The notes below the pieces were generated by a model. That model was not told the DNA's origin. It searched no databases and saw only the letters and a program-made list of their open reading frames with translations. Below are positions 1-7,773 of a DNA stretch of 9,142 nucleotides, piece by piece. Numbering within the stretch: the first letter of the stretch is position 1; every line of letters begins with the position of its first letter. The stretch lies in NCBI GenBank assembly GCA_016928975.1, contig JAFGJR010000212.1, positions 1 to 9,142 of the forward strand, read 5' to 3'. This stretch comes from Sedimentisphaerales bacterium. GTDB lineage: Bacteria; Planctomycetota; Phycisphaerae; Sedimentisphaerales; SG8-4. Position numbers and translations under genes: made by a program.

Positions 1-1
1 C

Positions 2-898
2 CATGGCAAGCTCGGCAACGCCGCCGGGCAGTTGTATGTCAAGGTCAACAACGGCGCGCCGATCAACTATCCCGGCGGCACGGCGGCATTGGCGGCGCCG
101 TTGTGGAAGCCGTGGAACATCGACCTGGCCACGCTGGGCAACATCGCCAAGAGCGTCACAACGTTGACCATCGGGGTGACCGGCTCGGGCACAGGTATGC
201 TCTACATCGACGACATTCGCCTGTACAAGACGGCGCCGCCGCTGCCGGAGCCGGCCGTCGATCCGGGCACGGCGAACCTGGTCGCCCTCTATGCTATGGA
301 AGACAACGTCAACGACGGCTCGGGCAATGGGCGTAACGGCACGGCCCAGGTCGGCTCCAGCTTCGGCACAGGCCCGACCGGCTACGGCAAAGCCATCGTG
401 CTCGACGGCGCCAGCGGCTACGTCGATCTGCCGATCGGGCCGGTAGTGCAGTCGCTGGGCAGCGCCACCGTCGCGACGTGGGTGAACTGGACCAGTACAG
501 ATGGGCTCGGACGCATCTTTGATTTCGGCACTGGTACAACGGCGAATATGTGGATGGCACCCAATGCCTATGGTGGGTTGGTCTTTGCCATCACGAGCAA
601 CGGCATCGCCGGCGAGTCGCGCGTCGTTGCACCCGCTGCCCTTCCGTCCGGCTGGCACCACGTGGCGGTCACCATCGACGGTGCGACAAGCGTGATGTGG
701 ATGTACCTCGACGGTGCACTCGCTGATAGCGAGACGACCACCACGCTGCCCAGCGCTATAGGTAACACGACACAGAACTGGATCGGCCGGTCGCAATACG
801 AGGCAGACCCGTATTTCAAAGGCTCTGTAGACGATTTCCGCATCTACAACCGGGCTCTATCGGTGGGCGAGGTCCGCTATCTCGTCGGCGACCGGTAG
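2..898 (+). CDS. Secreted LamG-domain protein, C-terminal part (5' end cut by window edge)
   Basis: The reading frame is open from base 2 (HGKLGNAAGQLYVKV...) to TAG at 896-898, with 298 visible residues. A TTG at 32 is in frame, but sequence before it reads as the same domain, so the real start lies outside the window. Visible residues 1-76 are the end of a beta-sandwich module closing in GMLYIDDIRLYK, the same type as the terminal module of the 952-residue protein downstream. After a proline-rich linker (TAPPLPEPAVDP), residues about 92-290 form a LamG-like jellyroll (Laminin_G_3 / concanavalin A-like): NLVALYAMEDNVNDGSGNG, then AIVLDGASGYVDLP, ATWVNW, GWHHVAVTIDG, MYLDGAL and a closing GSVDDFRIYNRALS. 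LamG folds generally bind carbohydrate or protein ligands. No catalytic motif, PEP-CTERM or dockerin is visible at the C terminus. It is probably exported, although the signal peptide is not in view. The family call is firm; ligand and role are unknown. Confidence 0.85.
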   Translation, partial: HGKLGNAAGQLYVKVNNGAPINYPGGTAALAAPLWKPWNIDLATLGNIAKSVTTLTIGVTGSGTGMLYIDDIRLYKTAPPLPEPAVDPGTANLVALYAMEDNVNDGSGNGRNGTAQVGSSFGTGPTGYGKAIVLDGASGYVDLPIGPVVQSLGSATVATWVNWTSTDGLGRIFDFGTGTTANMWMAPNAYGGLVFAITSNGIAGESRVVAPAALPSGWHHVAVTIDGATSVMWMYLDGALADSETTTTLPSAIGNTTQNWIGRSQYEADPYFKGSVDDFRIYNRALSVGEVRYLVGDR

Positions 899-925
899 GC
901 GCTGCTTGCCGACGGCTGAAGCGCC
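898..925 (+). terminator. Weak hairpin at the stop of the LamG gene
   Basis: GGCGCT (898-903) and AGCGCC (920-925) pair perfectly around an inner GCC-GAC-GGC stem, with an asymmetric internal loop. It begins at the last base of the stop codon. There is no T-run after it, so intrinsic termination is doubtful; it may only slow or protect the 3' end. Confidence 0.22.
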
Positions 926-1006
926 GCAAACCGGCATTCCAGGGCCCGCGGCGCACGCGATCCGGGCCTCGGGCGGATTTCGGGGCCTGAGAGCGGTCAC
1001 TTCGGG

Positions 1007-1036
1007 TTGACGTGACAGTCCTCTAAATGGTAGGAT
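1007..1036 (+). promoter_or_regulatory. Candidate sigma-70-type promoter for the 952-residue gene
   Basis: TTGACG (1007-1012) is followed after 18 nt by TAGGAT (1031-1036). The -35 matches the consensus at five of six positions and the -10 at four of six. It is the best plus-strand match I found in the intergenic region, but it lies about 300 nt before the start codon, so a closer promoter of another sigma class cannot be excluded. Confidence 0.35.
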
Positions 1037-1327
1037 GGTGGGGTGTGGTTACCGCGTGTTGGCGCCGAAGTCTCGTTACCGCCTGCGAGCAAGCGCATTG
1101 CTGGAGACGTGCCTATGACGGAATAGACTGCTGAAGCGACGGACAAACACAATCGTGAAAGGAGGGTCGGAAGAGACACTGGGGGGAATGGTCGGCCGTA
1201 GGGACCGCGTCATCGCACGCAGGCAGAATGCCTTGTGCAGATAGTGAGGGAGCGGACACTTCTGTCTCTGCTGTCACGAAGCGCTTGGTGAGCATCGCAG
1301 AAGGAAACCTGGTTCGATTCTCAAAAA

Positions 1328-1334
1328 GGGAGGG
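1328..1334 (+). promoter_or_regulatory. Ribosome binding site GGGAGGG
   Basis: GGGAGGG ends 8 nt before the ATG at 1343. That ATG also begins a clear signal peptide, so this site fixes the start of the 952-residue protein. Confidence 0.7.
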
Positions 1335-1342
1335 TTACTCGC

Positions 1343-4201
1343 ATGACCAGGAAGTTGACCTGCTTGATCGCGTTCGCTGCGCTGCTTGGCGTTGGCAGCA
1401 GCGTCCGGGGGGAGTCTTTCAGCGTGATGGCCTCGGATGACGGGCACGTCTGTAATGATTCACAGTACGGGCCTGACGTCGCCTACAATACCGAGACTGT
1501 CCATGCTCGCAACACAAATGATCCACGGCGACGCGTGGGATACATCAAGTTTGACATCTCCGAGATCAAGGGCCTGGGGCGCGTCTTCTCAAACGTGAGC
1601 CTCAGTCTTTATGGCTATGGCGCGGGAGAGGTGGACATATACGGGCTCATTGAAGAGCTGGATCACACTGTCGAGAACTTCCAGGCACTTACCTGGGACA
1701 CCGCACCAGGCGTTCAAAACGACCCCACGCCGGAATTGAGTTCGCCCGTGCAGCTTGATATGGACGAACTGGTGGGCCCGTTGTTCAGCTTCCGTACGCC
1801 TGGGCGAGATGTCCGGGAGTCAAGTGAACCGAGTCAGGCCCTGGCTGATTTTATGAACGCCGACACGGACGGGATCATCGTGCTGGTGGTATCGGCCCAC
1901 GAAGGCCAGAGTTCTCTTTTCCGCGAGGTCGATTGGCACGACGGCGAGGGCGCCGAACTCCTGGAGGGGGAGGTCGCAGGGTTGCCTCGCCTCGCTGCGG
2001 ATCCTGATCCAGACCACCTGGCGGAGGATGTGTGCCGCGACGTGGTATTGAGTTGGGAGCCCGGCGCTTACGCGCATTCACATGATGTGTACTTCGGGAC
2101 CTCGCTTGACGCCGTCACCAACGCCACTGTCGCCGTTCCTCTGGGGGTCCTGGCCAGCCCCGGCCAGGATGCTAACGCGTACGATCCGGATGGCTTGCTG
2201 GAATTCGGCCAGACTTACTACTGGAGAGTCGATGAGGTCAACTCGGCACCCGACTTCACCGTCTCCAATGGGAGCGTATGGAGCTTCACGACCGAGCCGT
2301 TCATTTACCTCCTGGAAAACGTGACGGCCATCGCCTCTACAACCTCTGCCGCGGACCGGGGTCCCGAGAAGATGATCGACGGTTCCGGCCTTGCGAACGG
2401 CCAGCATTCGATTGACCAGGCAGACATGTGGCTCGGCGACGCCGTGGCAGGAGAGCCGGTTTGGGTCCGGTACGACTTCGACCGCACCTACAAGATGTAT
2501 GAGATGCACATCTGGAACTACAACAGTGAGTACGAAGCGTTCCTTGGCTTTGGCCTGAAGGACGTGACGATCGAGTACGCTACAGACGTGAACGACTGGA
2601 TGGTCCTTGGCGATTTCGAACTGGCCCAGGCCCCCGGCACCGCTGACTATGCGGGCTGGACCGTCAATCTGGGCGGCATCCCAGCCAAATCCATCAGGTT
2701 TGTCATCCACAGGAACTGGGGTCCGCGAGTAGGATACGGTCTCAGCGAGGTTCAGTTCTATTACATCCCGGCTCACGCACGAGAGCCCCAACCCGCCTCG
2801 GGTGCCGCAGACGTCGATCCGGAGGTCACGCTGGCGTGGCGTGCAGGCCGGGAAGCTGTCTCGCACCAAGTGTACCTCAGTACCGACAGCAACGCCGTGG
2901 CCGACGGCACAGCTCCGGTCGATACGGCGGAAAGCGATAGCTTCTATCCCGGGTCTCTAAGCCTCGGCCAGACGTACTACTGGCGCGTCGACGAGGTCAA
3001 TGAGGCAGCCACCCCCAGTATCTGGCAGAGTGACGTGTGGAGCTTCAGCACGAAGGAATACTTCATCATTGATGATTTTGAAAGCTATACCGACGACGAA
3101 GCAAACCGCATTTACAAGACTTGGGCCGATGGCTACTATGACGACACCAACGGTTCGCAGGTAGGTCATAACAGCGAGCCGTACGCCGAGCTGACCATCG
3201 TCCACAACGGCGCGCAAGCCATGCCGTTCTACTACGAGAACATCGGCGGTGTGGTCAACTCCGAGGCGGAGCGGACCTTCAGCGTGGCCCAGGACTGGAC
3301 GGTCAACGGGGCCGACACGCTTTCACTGTGGTTCCGCGGCGATCCGATCGGCTTCCTCGCGATCTCCGACAGCGAGATCGTCATGAACGGCATTGGCACG
3401 GACATCTACAGCACCGCCGACGAGGGCCGCGTCGTCTACAAGCAACTCAGCGGCGACGGCACGATCGTCGCTCGCGTCGACAGTCTCGACGAGACCGATC
3501 CGTGGGCCAAGGCCGGCGTGATGATCCGCCAGACGTTGCAGGCGGATTCCGTCTGGGCCTACTCTGTCTGGACACCCGGTCATGGGTTCCGTTTTCAGAA
3601 CCGAGCGGCCGTCGGCGGCTCGGGAGCCAGCGATTCGAGTGTCGCCACGGCTGAGCAGATCGCGGTTACCGCCCCAGTCTGGGTCAAGCTGGAGCGCGCC
3701 GGAAACCAGTTCAGTGCCTACTATGCCACGGATGACGCGCCGACGACCTGGGTTCCGAGTCCCATCAATCCGGTGACGATCACGATGACCGATCCAGTCT
3801 ACATCGGCCTGGCAGTGACCAGCCACAATACGGCGGAGACGACGCAAGCAGTGTTCTCCGGAATCGCCACGACGAGCAACGTTATCGGCCAGTGGCAGTC
3901 GGTTTCTCTGACCGTCGATCAGCCGGCCGGCAACGGGGCCGACACGTTCTACGTTGCCGTGGAGGACAGCCTCGGTAAGAAGAAGGCCATCAACAACCCT
4001 TCTGTGGCGGCAGTTGGCATGGGCAGTTGGCAGGAGTGGAAGATCCCGCTCAGCGATTTCGGTGGGGCCGACGTCAACCTGAAGAGCATCAAGAAGCTCT
4101 ACCTCGGCGTCGGCGACAAGACCCAGCCGAGCCAGAATGCTGCCGGTGTGCTGTACATCGACGATGTTGCGTTCGGCCATCCGGCGCCCGTTGAGGAGTA
4201 G
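1343..4201 (+). CDS. Exported multidomain carbohydrate-binding-type protein (DNRLRE, Fn3-like, F5/8 C-like, nested DUF1349-like)
   Basis: The 952-residue protein starts with a signal peptide (residues 1-23, hydrophobic LIAFAALLGVGSS, cleavage likely after VRG). Domains in order: about 25-195, a DNRLRE/CBM96-like beta sandwich (VGYIKFDIS, VSLSLYGYG, ALTWDTAPG); 216-318 and 479-571, two Fn3-like modules, both with GQTYYWRVDEVN (289-300, 542-553) and VWSF[TS]T; 322-474, an F5/8-type-C (discoidin/CBM32)-like domain (MIDGSGL, VWVRYDFD, IRFVIHRNWG, LSEVQFYY); 573-945, a terminal beta-sandwich module (DDFESYTDD ... LYIDDVAF) interrupted at about 675-846 by a DUF1349-like, concanavalin-like domain (GDGTIVARVDSL, WAKAGVMIRQTL). 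All recognised parts are binding or scaffold folds and no active site is seen. It ends at TAG directly followed by a second in-frame TAG. There is no cell-wall or PEP-CTERM sorting tail. Likely role: extracellular glycan recognition or surface coat. Domain calls come from motif recognition; the substrate is unknown. Confidence 0.85.
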   Translation: MTRKLTCLIAFAALLGVGSSVRGESFSVMASDDGHVCNDSQYGPDVAYNTETVHARNTNDPRRRVGYIKFDISEIKGLGRVFSNVSLSLYGYGAGEVDIYGLIEELDHTVENFQALTWDTAPGVQNDPTPELSSPVQLDMDELVGPLFSFRTPGRDVRESSEPSQALADFMNADTDGIIVLVVSAHEGQSSLFREVDWHDGEGAELLEGEVAGLPRLAADPDPDHLAEDVCRDVVLSWEPGAYAHSHDVYFGTSLDAVTNATVAVPLGVLASPGQDANAYDPDGLLEFGQTYYWRVDEVNSAPDFTVSNGSVWSFTTEPFIYLLENVTAIASTTSAADRGPEKMIDGSGLANGQHSIDQADMWLGDAVAGEPVWVRYDFDRTYKMYEMHIWNYNSEYEAFLGFGLKDVTIEYATDVNDWMVLGDFELAQAPGTADYAGWTVNLGGIPAKSIRFVIHRNWGPRVGYGLSEVQFYYIPAHAREPQPASGAADVDPEVTLAWRAGREAVSHQVYLSTDSNAVADGTAPVDTAESDSFYPGSLSLGQTYYWRVDEVNEAATPSIWQSDVWSFSTKEYFIIDDFESYTDDEANRIYKTWADGYYDDTNGSQVGHNSEPYAELTIVHNGAQAMPFYYENIGGVVNSEAERTFSVAQDWTVNGADTLSLWFRGDPIGFLAISDSEIVMNGIGTDIYSTADEGRVVYKQLSGDGTIVARVDSLDETDPWAKAGVMIRQTLQADSVWAYSVWTPGHGFRFQNRAAVGGSGASDSSVATAEQIAVTAPVWVKLERAGNQFSAYYATDDAPTTWVPSPINPVTITMTDPVYIGLAVTSHNTAETTQAVFSGIATTSNVIGQWQSVSLTVDQPAGNGADTFYVAVEDSLGKKKAINNPSVAAVGMGSWQEWKIPLSDFGGADVNLKSIKKLYLGVGDKTQPSQNAAGVLYIDDVAFGHPAPVEE

Positions 4202-4236
4202 TAGGCGCGCTCTCAGGGCAATGTTGACCGGGTATC

Positions 4237-4272
4237 ATGAGCGCTCAGAGGCCGATGCCTCCGAGCGTTCAT
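4237..4272. terminator. Long imperfect hairpin between convergent genes, likely bidirectional terminator
   Basis: ATGAGCGCTCAGAGGC (4237-4252) faces GCCTCCGAGCGTTCAT (4257-4272) around the loop CGAT. Fourteen of 16 positions are Watson-Crick pairs; of the other two, one is a G-T pair and one an A-C mismatch. It lies between the convergent ends of the 952-residue gene (4201) and the AsmA-like gene (4320) and could act on both strands. There is no T-run on either side, so it is not a textbook intrinsic terminator. It may stop polymerase with a factor or stabilise 3' ends. Confidence 0.5.
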
Positions 4273-4319
4273 AGCCGCTATGACACGCTTCTGGGCCAGT
4301 GGCGGTGCACATTCGAACG

Positions 4320-7300
4320 TCACTCGCGCAGTTGCGTCCAGAGTAGACCCCTCAGCGCGTCGCTGACAACCGGCAGCGGGACCACATCGACCTTCGTTTG
4401 GCCGAGGGTCCCTTTGATTGTAACCGAGGCAATGCTGGTCTGCAGCGAGGCCATCAGTCTGTCGAGCTGCCGGACGCCGGGCAGGCGCACGTCCTTCAGC
4501 ACGCGTGTGGAGCCGACCGCGTAGCCATCCACGGGACTCTCTGGGCCAAGCGTGAGGTCTTTGATCCCCCCGGCGCCGCGCATTTCAACGCCGCGGTTGA
4601 AATAGACAAAGCTGGGAATTCGCACGCGTGTGCCTTCAAATATCACACCTACCTGCCCCGTGCCTTCGGGCCTGGTCTGACCGAGATCGAGGCTCAGCGT
4701 GTCGTACAGCGTGCGGATGATCGCATTGTTCGCGAGATCCGACTGCGTGATGCTCAAATCGGCTTGGCCGCTCAGGTGCCGCCAGTCCGACGACGTCAGG
4801 AGCGTCCCCTTCCCCGAAAGCCTGCCGACGATCGGCTTTGCATCGGGTTCGATCGCATGGGAGAGCTGGTTCAGATCGAGGTTGTTGACATCGGCGGCAA
4901 TCGAGAGATAGAGCTTTCCAGTGTGGCGGCTGACACGCGCGCGTCCTTTGATATCTCCTCCCAGGAGGCGGAAGCTCGACTTGTCGATCAAGAATCGTCG
5001 GCTTCCCAGATAAGCCACGACGTTGCAGTCCTGCACCTGGGCCGTGCCGAAGCGACCGTCCGCGAATCGGGCCTCGACATCCACACGTATGGGTTCCATC
5101 GCCCGTTGTTCTTCGGTTGTCTGGACGGCCTTCAGGGAGCCGGAAAGCCGGCCCGCAGAACGAGATGCTTGTGGCCACCACGGTGCGAGCAGCTCCGGCC
5201 GGATGTCGTACCACTGCAACTGGCCCGTGCTGCCTGACAACCGATCCCAGGGAATCCGAGCAGTACCCTCCGCCCTGCCGCCGAGCAGGTCGCCCCGCAA
5301 CTCGTCCACTTCCAGGACGCGTTCATGCAGCCGCATCGACGCGTTCATCCGCCCGAACTCCTTGTCCTCCAACAGAAGCCGGCTTGACAGTCGGCCTTCT
5401 CCGTCCAGTGACTTCTTCAACAGGTCCAGTTCCAGAGTCGCTTCACTGTCAGCAACCAGGGCGACCGCTTGCGAATCCCATCGGAGCGGCCATTCACTCA
5501 CGTTGAGCTTGACGGAAAACCGCTGGGGCTCGTCGAGCCGGAACTGCATGGCTCCACGCGCCCGGCCCTGTGCCTGTGTGAGCTGGATTTCGTCGAAGCT
5601 GACCAGGCCATCCGAGATGCGGATTTGTCCGTGGCCTTCTTGCGCTTCCAACGGCGGGATACTGAGACCGACAACGTCCCAGCTTCCGAACGCCTGCGCC
5701 CTGTCCATCCGGAAATCGGGCACGGCCAACCGGAGCTGGGCGGTAGCTTGTCCCTGACACTTGACCGGCGAACCCGCCATTTCAGCGGCGGTCTGAAGCG
5801 ACAGGTCGCTGATCGTCAGATGAAGCTGCGTGAGCGGTTTGGACAACTCATGTTGCCCGCTTAGCTGCCAGCGGCCTCCCAGGAGATCGAACGGGCTCGT
5901 AGCGACCTGGATACGCTCCGTATCAACCCTACCCTGAACCGGGATTTGCAGTTGCGCGACCTTTCGCTTACCCAACCTAACGTTCCGGCCCGTGACCGTT
6001 GCGCTCGTATCGAGCGCGACCGGTCGGACCTTCCCGGTGACGTCTATCTCGCAACCCCACTGTCCACGGCCCTGACCCTGCGGTGGCTGGGCCGGTTCCG
6101 GCGTGGGCAAGCGGTCCGGCCATTGCGCCGAGACGTGCACGTTCCGAACCTCGCCCAACGGGATCGAGAGTTCACCTTTCGCAGACACCTCCGTCGGCCC
6201 TTCCGCAACGCGCAGCTCGGAGACAACGGCCTTGAGGTTGTCGCCTGCCCCATCGAAGTGGATGTCCACGCCGGCAGTGCCCGATTTCGACGGTCGAAGT
6301 CCTTTCGCATTGAGCCGCATCGCCCATTGCCGCGTGTCCAGGTTTAGCTCCGCGTCAGCGTTGACCTGTTCGGCGTTCGGAAGCGACAGACCGGCCAACT
6401 TCACGCTCGGCCAAGCGACGGACACCTCGGCTGCCGCACCACTCAAGTCGATCTGGCGCCGCCCTTGCGTCCAGGTCAACTTGTGCAGCGAGGTCTGCCA
6501 CAGCGATCTCTGCCACTCACGGCCCGCCCCCTGAGTCTGCACCGCGATCCGCCAGGAGCCGAGCGAGGTTTGCATCGCTAAGGTCGTCGTGAATTCCGCC
6601 TCCTTGAGCCCGAACTTTGGCGATTTGAGCGCAGCGCGGCACGTGCCACTGTGGTCGCCATTCTGTCCAGGCAAGCGCCCCGCCCAGCGCGCCGAGCATT
6701 CACCTGCCCGTGCGTCGCGATCCCATCGTCCGGTCAATTGTCCGGCAAGCGTCTCGGTCCTGGCGAGCAGCTCTTCCGCCACGATTCCGCTACGACCGAT
6801 TTGGATCTTGCCCCCGGTGATGTGCACCCCCGCAGCGGCCAGATTCGGCTCGCTCAGGACCAGGTCTTCTGGACTCAAGGTCAGGCCGTCAGATTCCGTG
6901 GCGACCCTGACGTTCCCGGCGAGAGCGACGGAGCCTGCCTCGAGCGCATCCAATCGGATCGTGCCGCGCAGATTTCGTCCTTCCACACAACCGTCCCATC
7001 CGCCCGCCACACGGACCGGTCCGACGGCCGCCCGTAGAACGGTTTGCAGCGCGGCTTCGTTCGGCTCCATGTGAAACTCGACCGTGTGCGCCCAGTTGGC
7101 ACCTTCAGCCAACTCTCCGTACAACTCGATCCCCTGCTGTCCCTGGAGGGCGAACTTCCAGACAGATCGCTTCTCGGCTATTCCCTGGAACTCCAAGGGC
7201 CCGATCGTCTGCTCCGCCCCGTTGGGATCGATGATGTGGATGAGAGCACGCTCGACATCGACGTTGGGCAATGCGGCTGGTCCGCCGCGCTGCCCCGACG

Positions 7301-7706
7301 AGGCTGCCGCCGCGTCCAGCCGATCCGCGACGTCCTGCACGTCCCAGCGACCGTTTCCGTCCCGCCGCAGATATGCTTGCGGACCCTCGACTCGCACCGA
7401 CCCGAGCCGGAACGACCCCGTTAGCAGCAACACGGGAACGGACGTATGCGACAGTTCGATCGTATCGGCGGACAAGAGGTCCGTGTCGTTTAGCGGCATC
7501 TTGACCGTGACATTGCGGATGGTCGTTCGCCCGCTCCACCGTATGGACACAGACTCGGCCAGCACATCAAGTCCTGTCCGCTTGCGGGCTGCTTGGAGAA
7601 TCCATCGGCGTGGCAGATCGGTCTGCGGCACGATATGGACAGCCACTACTGCAATCAGCAGGAGCAGGAGGAGACACGCTACAACTCTGATCGTCCAACG
7701 TCTCAT
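4320..7706 (-). CDS. AsmA/TamB-like membrane-anchored protein
   Basis: The protein has 1128 residues. A basic start (MRRWTIR) and a transmembrane segment at about 8-25 (ACLLLLLLIAVVAV) are followed by the AsmA-type N-terminal pattern (RWILQAARKRTGLDVLAESV; SIRWSGRTTIRNV; SVRVEGPQAYLRRDGNGRWD). A very long, beta-strand-rich, cysteine-poor body follows. The last 185 residues match an AsmA-like C-terminal region: GRLSGKGTLLTSSDWRHLSG, then ADLSITQSDLANNAIIRTLY, VEMRGAGGIKDLTLG and SVTIKGTLGQTKVDVVPLP. AsmA, TamB and YhdP family proteins are anchored in the inner membrane and form a hydrophobic beta groove across the periplasm that carries lipids or supports outer-membrane assembly. The ATG is the first possible one: an in-frame TAG lies two codons upstream, with a weak CAGGT ribosome site. 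It is 67 nt after the lipoprotein gene on the same strand, so they are probably co-transcribed. The family call is fairly sure; the cargo is inferred only. Confidence 0.8.
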   Translation of the reverse strand: MRRWTIRVVACLLLLLLIAVVAVHIVPQTDLPRRWILQAARKRTGLDVLAESVSIRWSGRTTIRNVTVKMPLNDTDLLSADTIELSHTSVPVLLLTGSFRLGSVRVEGPQAYLRRDGNGRWDVQDVADRLDAAAASSGQRGGPAALPNVDVERALIHIIDPNGAEQTIGPLEFQGIAEKRSVWKFALQGQQGIELYGELAEGANWAHTVEFHMEPNEAALQTVLRAAVGPVRVAGGWDGCVEGRNLRGTIRLDALEAGSVALAGNVRVATESDGLTLSPEDLVLSEPNLAAAGVHITGGKIQIGRSGIVAEELLARTETLAGQLTGRWDRDARAGECSARWAGRLPGQNGDHSGTCRAALKSPKFGLKEAEFTTTLAMQTSLGSWRIAVQTQGAGREWQRSLWQTSLHKLTWTQGRRQIDLSGAAAEVSVAWPSVKLAGLSLPNAEQVNADAELNLDTRQWAMRLNAKGLRPSKSGTAGVDIHFDGAGDNLKAVVSELRVAEGPTEVSAKGELSIPLGEVRNVHVSAQWPDRLPTPEPAQPPQGQGRGQWGCEIDVTGKVRPVALDTSATVTGRNVRLGKRKVAQLQIPVQGRVDTERIQVATSPFDLLGGRWQLSGQHELSKPLTQLHLTISDLSLQTAAEMAGSPVKCQGQATAQLRLAVPDFRMDRAQAFGSWDVVGLSIPPLEAQEGHGQIRISDGLVSFDEIQLTQAQGRARGAMQFRLDEPQRFSVKLNVSEWPLRWDSQAVALVADSEATLELDLLKKSLDGEGRLSSRLLLEDKEFGRMNASMRLHERVLEVDELRGDLLGGRAEGTARIPWDRLSGSTGQLQWYDIRPELLAPWWPQASRSAGRLSGSLKAVQTTEEQRAMEPIRVDVEARFADGRFGTAQVQDCNVVAYLGSRRFLIDKSSFRLLGGDIKGRARVSRHTGKLYLSIAADVNNLDLNQLSHAIEPDAKPIVGRLSGKGTLLTSSDWRHLSGQADLSITQSDLANNAIIRTLYDTLSLDLGQTRPEGTGQVGVIFEGTRVRIPSFVYFNRGVEMRGAGGIKDLTLGPESPVDGYAVGSTRVLKDVRLPGVRQLDRLMASLQTSIASVTIKGTLGQTKVDVVPLPVVSDALRGLLWTQLRE

Positions 7707-7773
7707 TGTCTACCTGCAGGACGGCGGCCTTCAATGTGAGATCCTCTGAACCCAGCAGAAACAGGCGCGAAGA

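Larger units (their letters stand above)
899..1342. other. Intergenic region and long leader, no gene
   Basis: About 440 nt separate the LamG gene from the next gene. I see no convincing coding sequence. It contains a candidate promoter (1007-1036), an 8-bp direct repeat GTTACCGC (1048-1055 and 1075-1082), a strong Shine-Dalgarno-like AAAGGAGGG (1158-1166) with no start codon at a usable distance, and a structured segment (1267-1301). In that segment TCTGC pairs with GCAGA around the near-palindrome CACGAAGC/GCTTGGTG. If the promoter is real, the 952-residue gene has a leader of roughly 300 nt, long enough for RNA-level control. Confidence 0.5.

Noticed and set aside
942..969. GGCCCG/CGGGCC inverted repeat after the LamG gene
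   Set aside because: The six-pair stem has a large loop and no T-run in very GC-rich DNA, where such matches are common by chance.
1188..1244. 18-codon ORF after the orphan Shine-Dalgarno
   Set aside because: Its ATG is 21 nt from AAAGGAGGG, too far for initiation, and the peptide is arginine-rich without pattern.
2078..2869. 263-codon minus-strand open frame
   Set aside because: It is antisense to the first Fn3-like and F5/8-like domains. Its composition looks like a shadow frame and no ribosome site or promoter was noticed.
3323..4180. 285-codon minus-strand open frame
   Set aside because: It is entirely antisense to the DUF1349-like and terminal modules of the 952-residue protein, whose domain motifs are clear. 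Its translation shows no family signature.
4398..5237. 279-codon plus-strand open frame
   Set aside because: It is antisense to the C-terminal AsmA-like region, which carries recognisable family motifs. No export or domain signal is seen in this frame.
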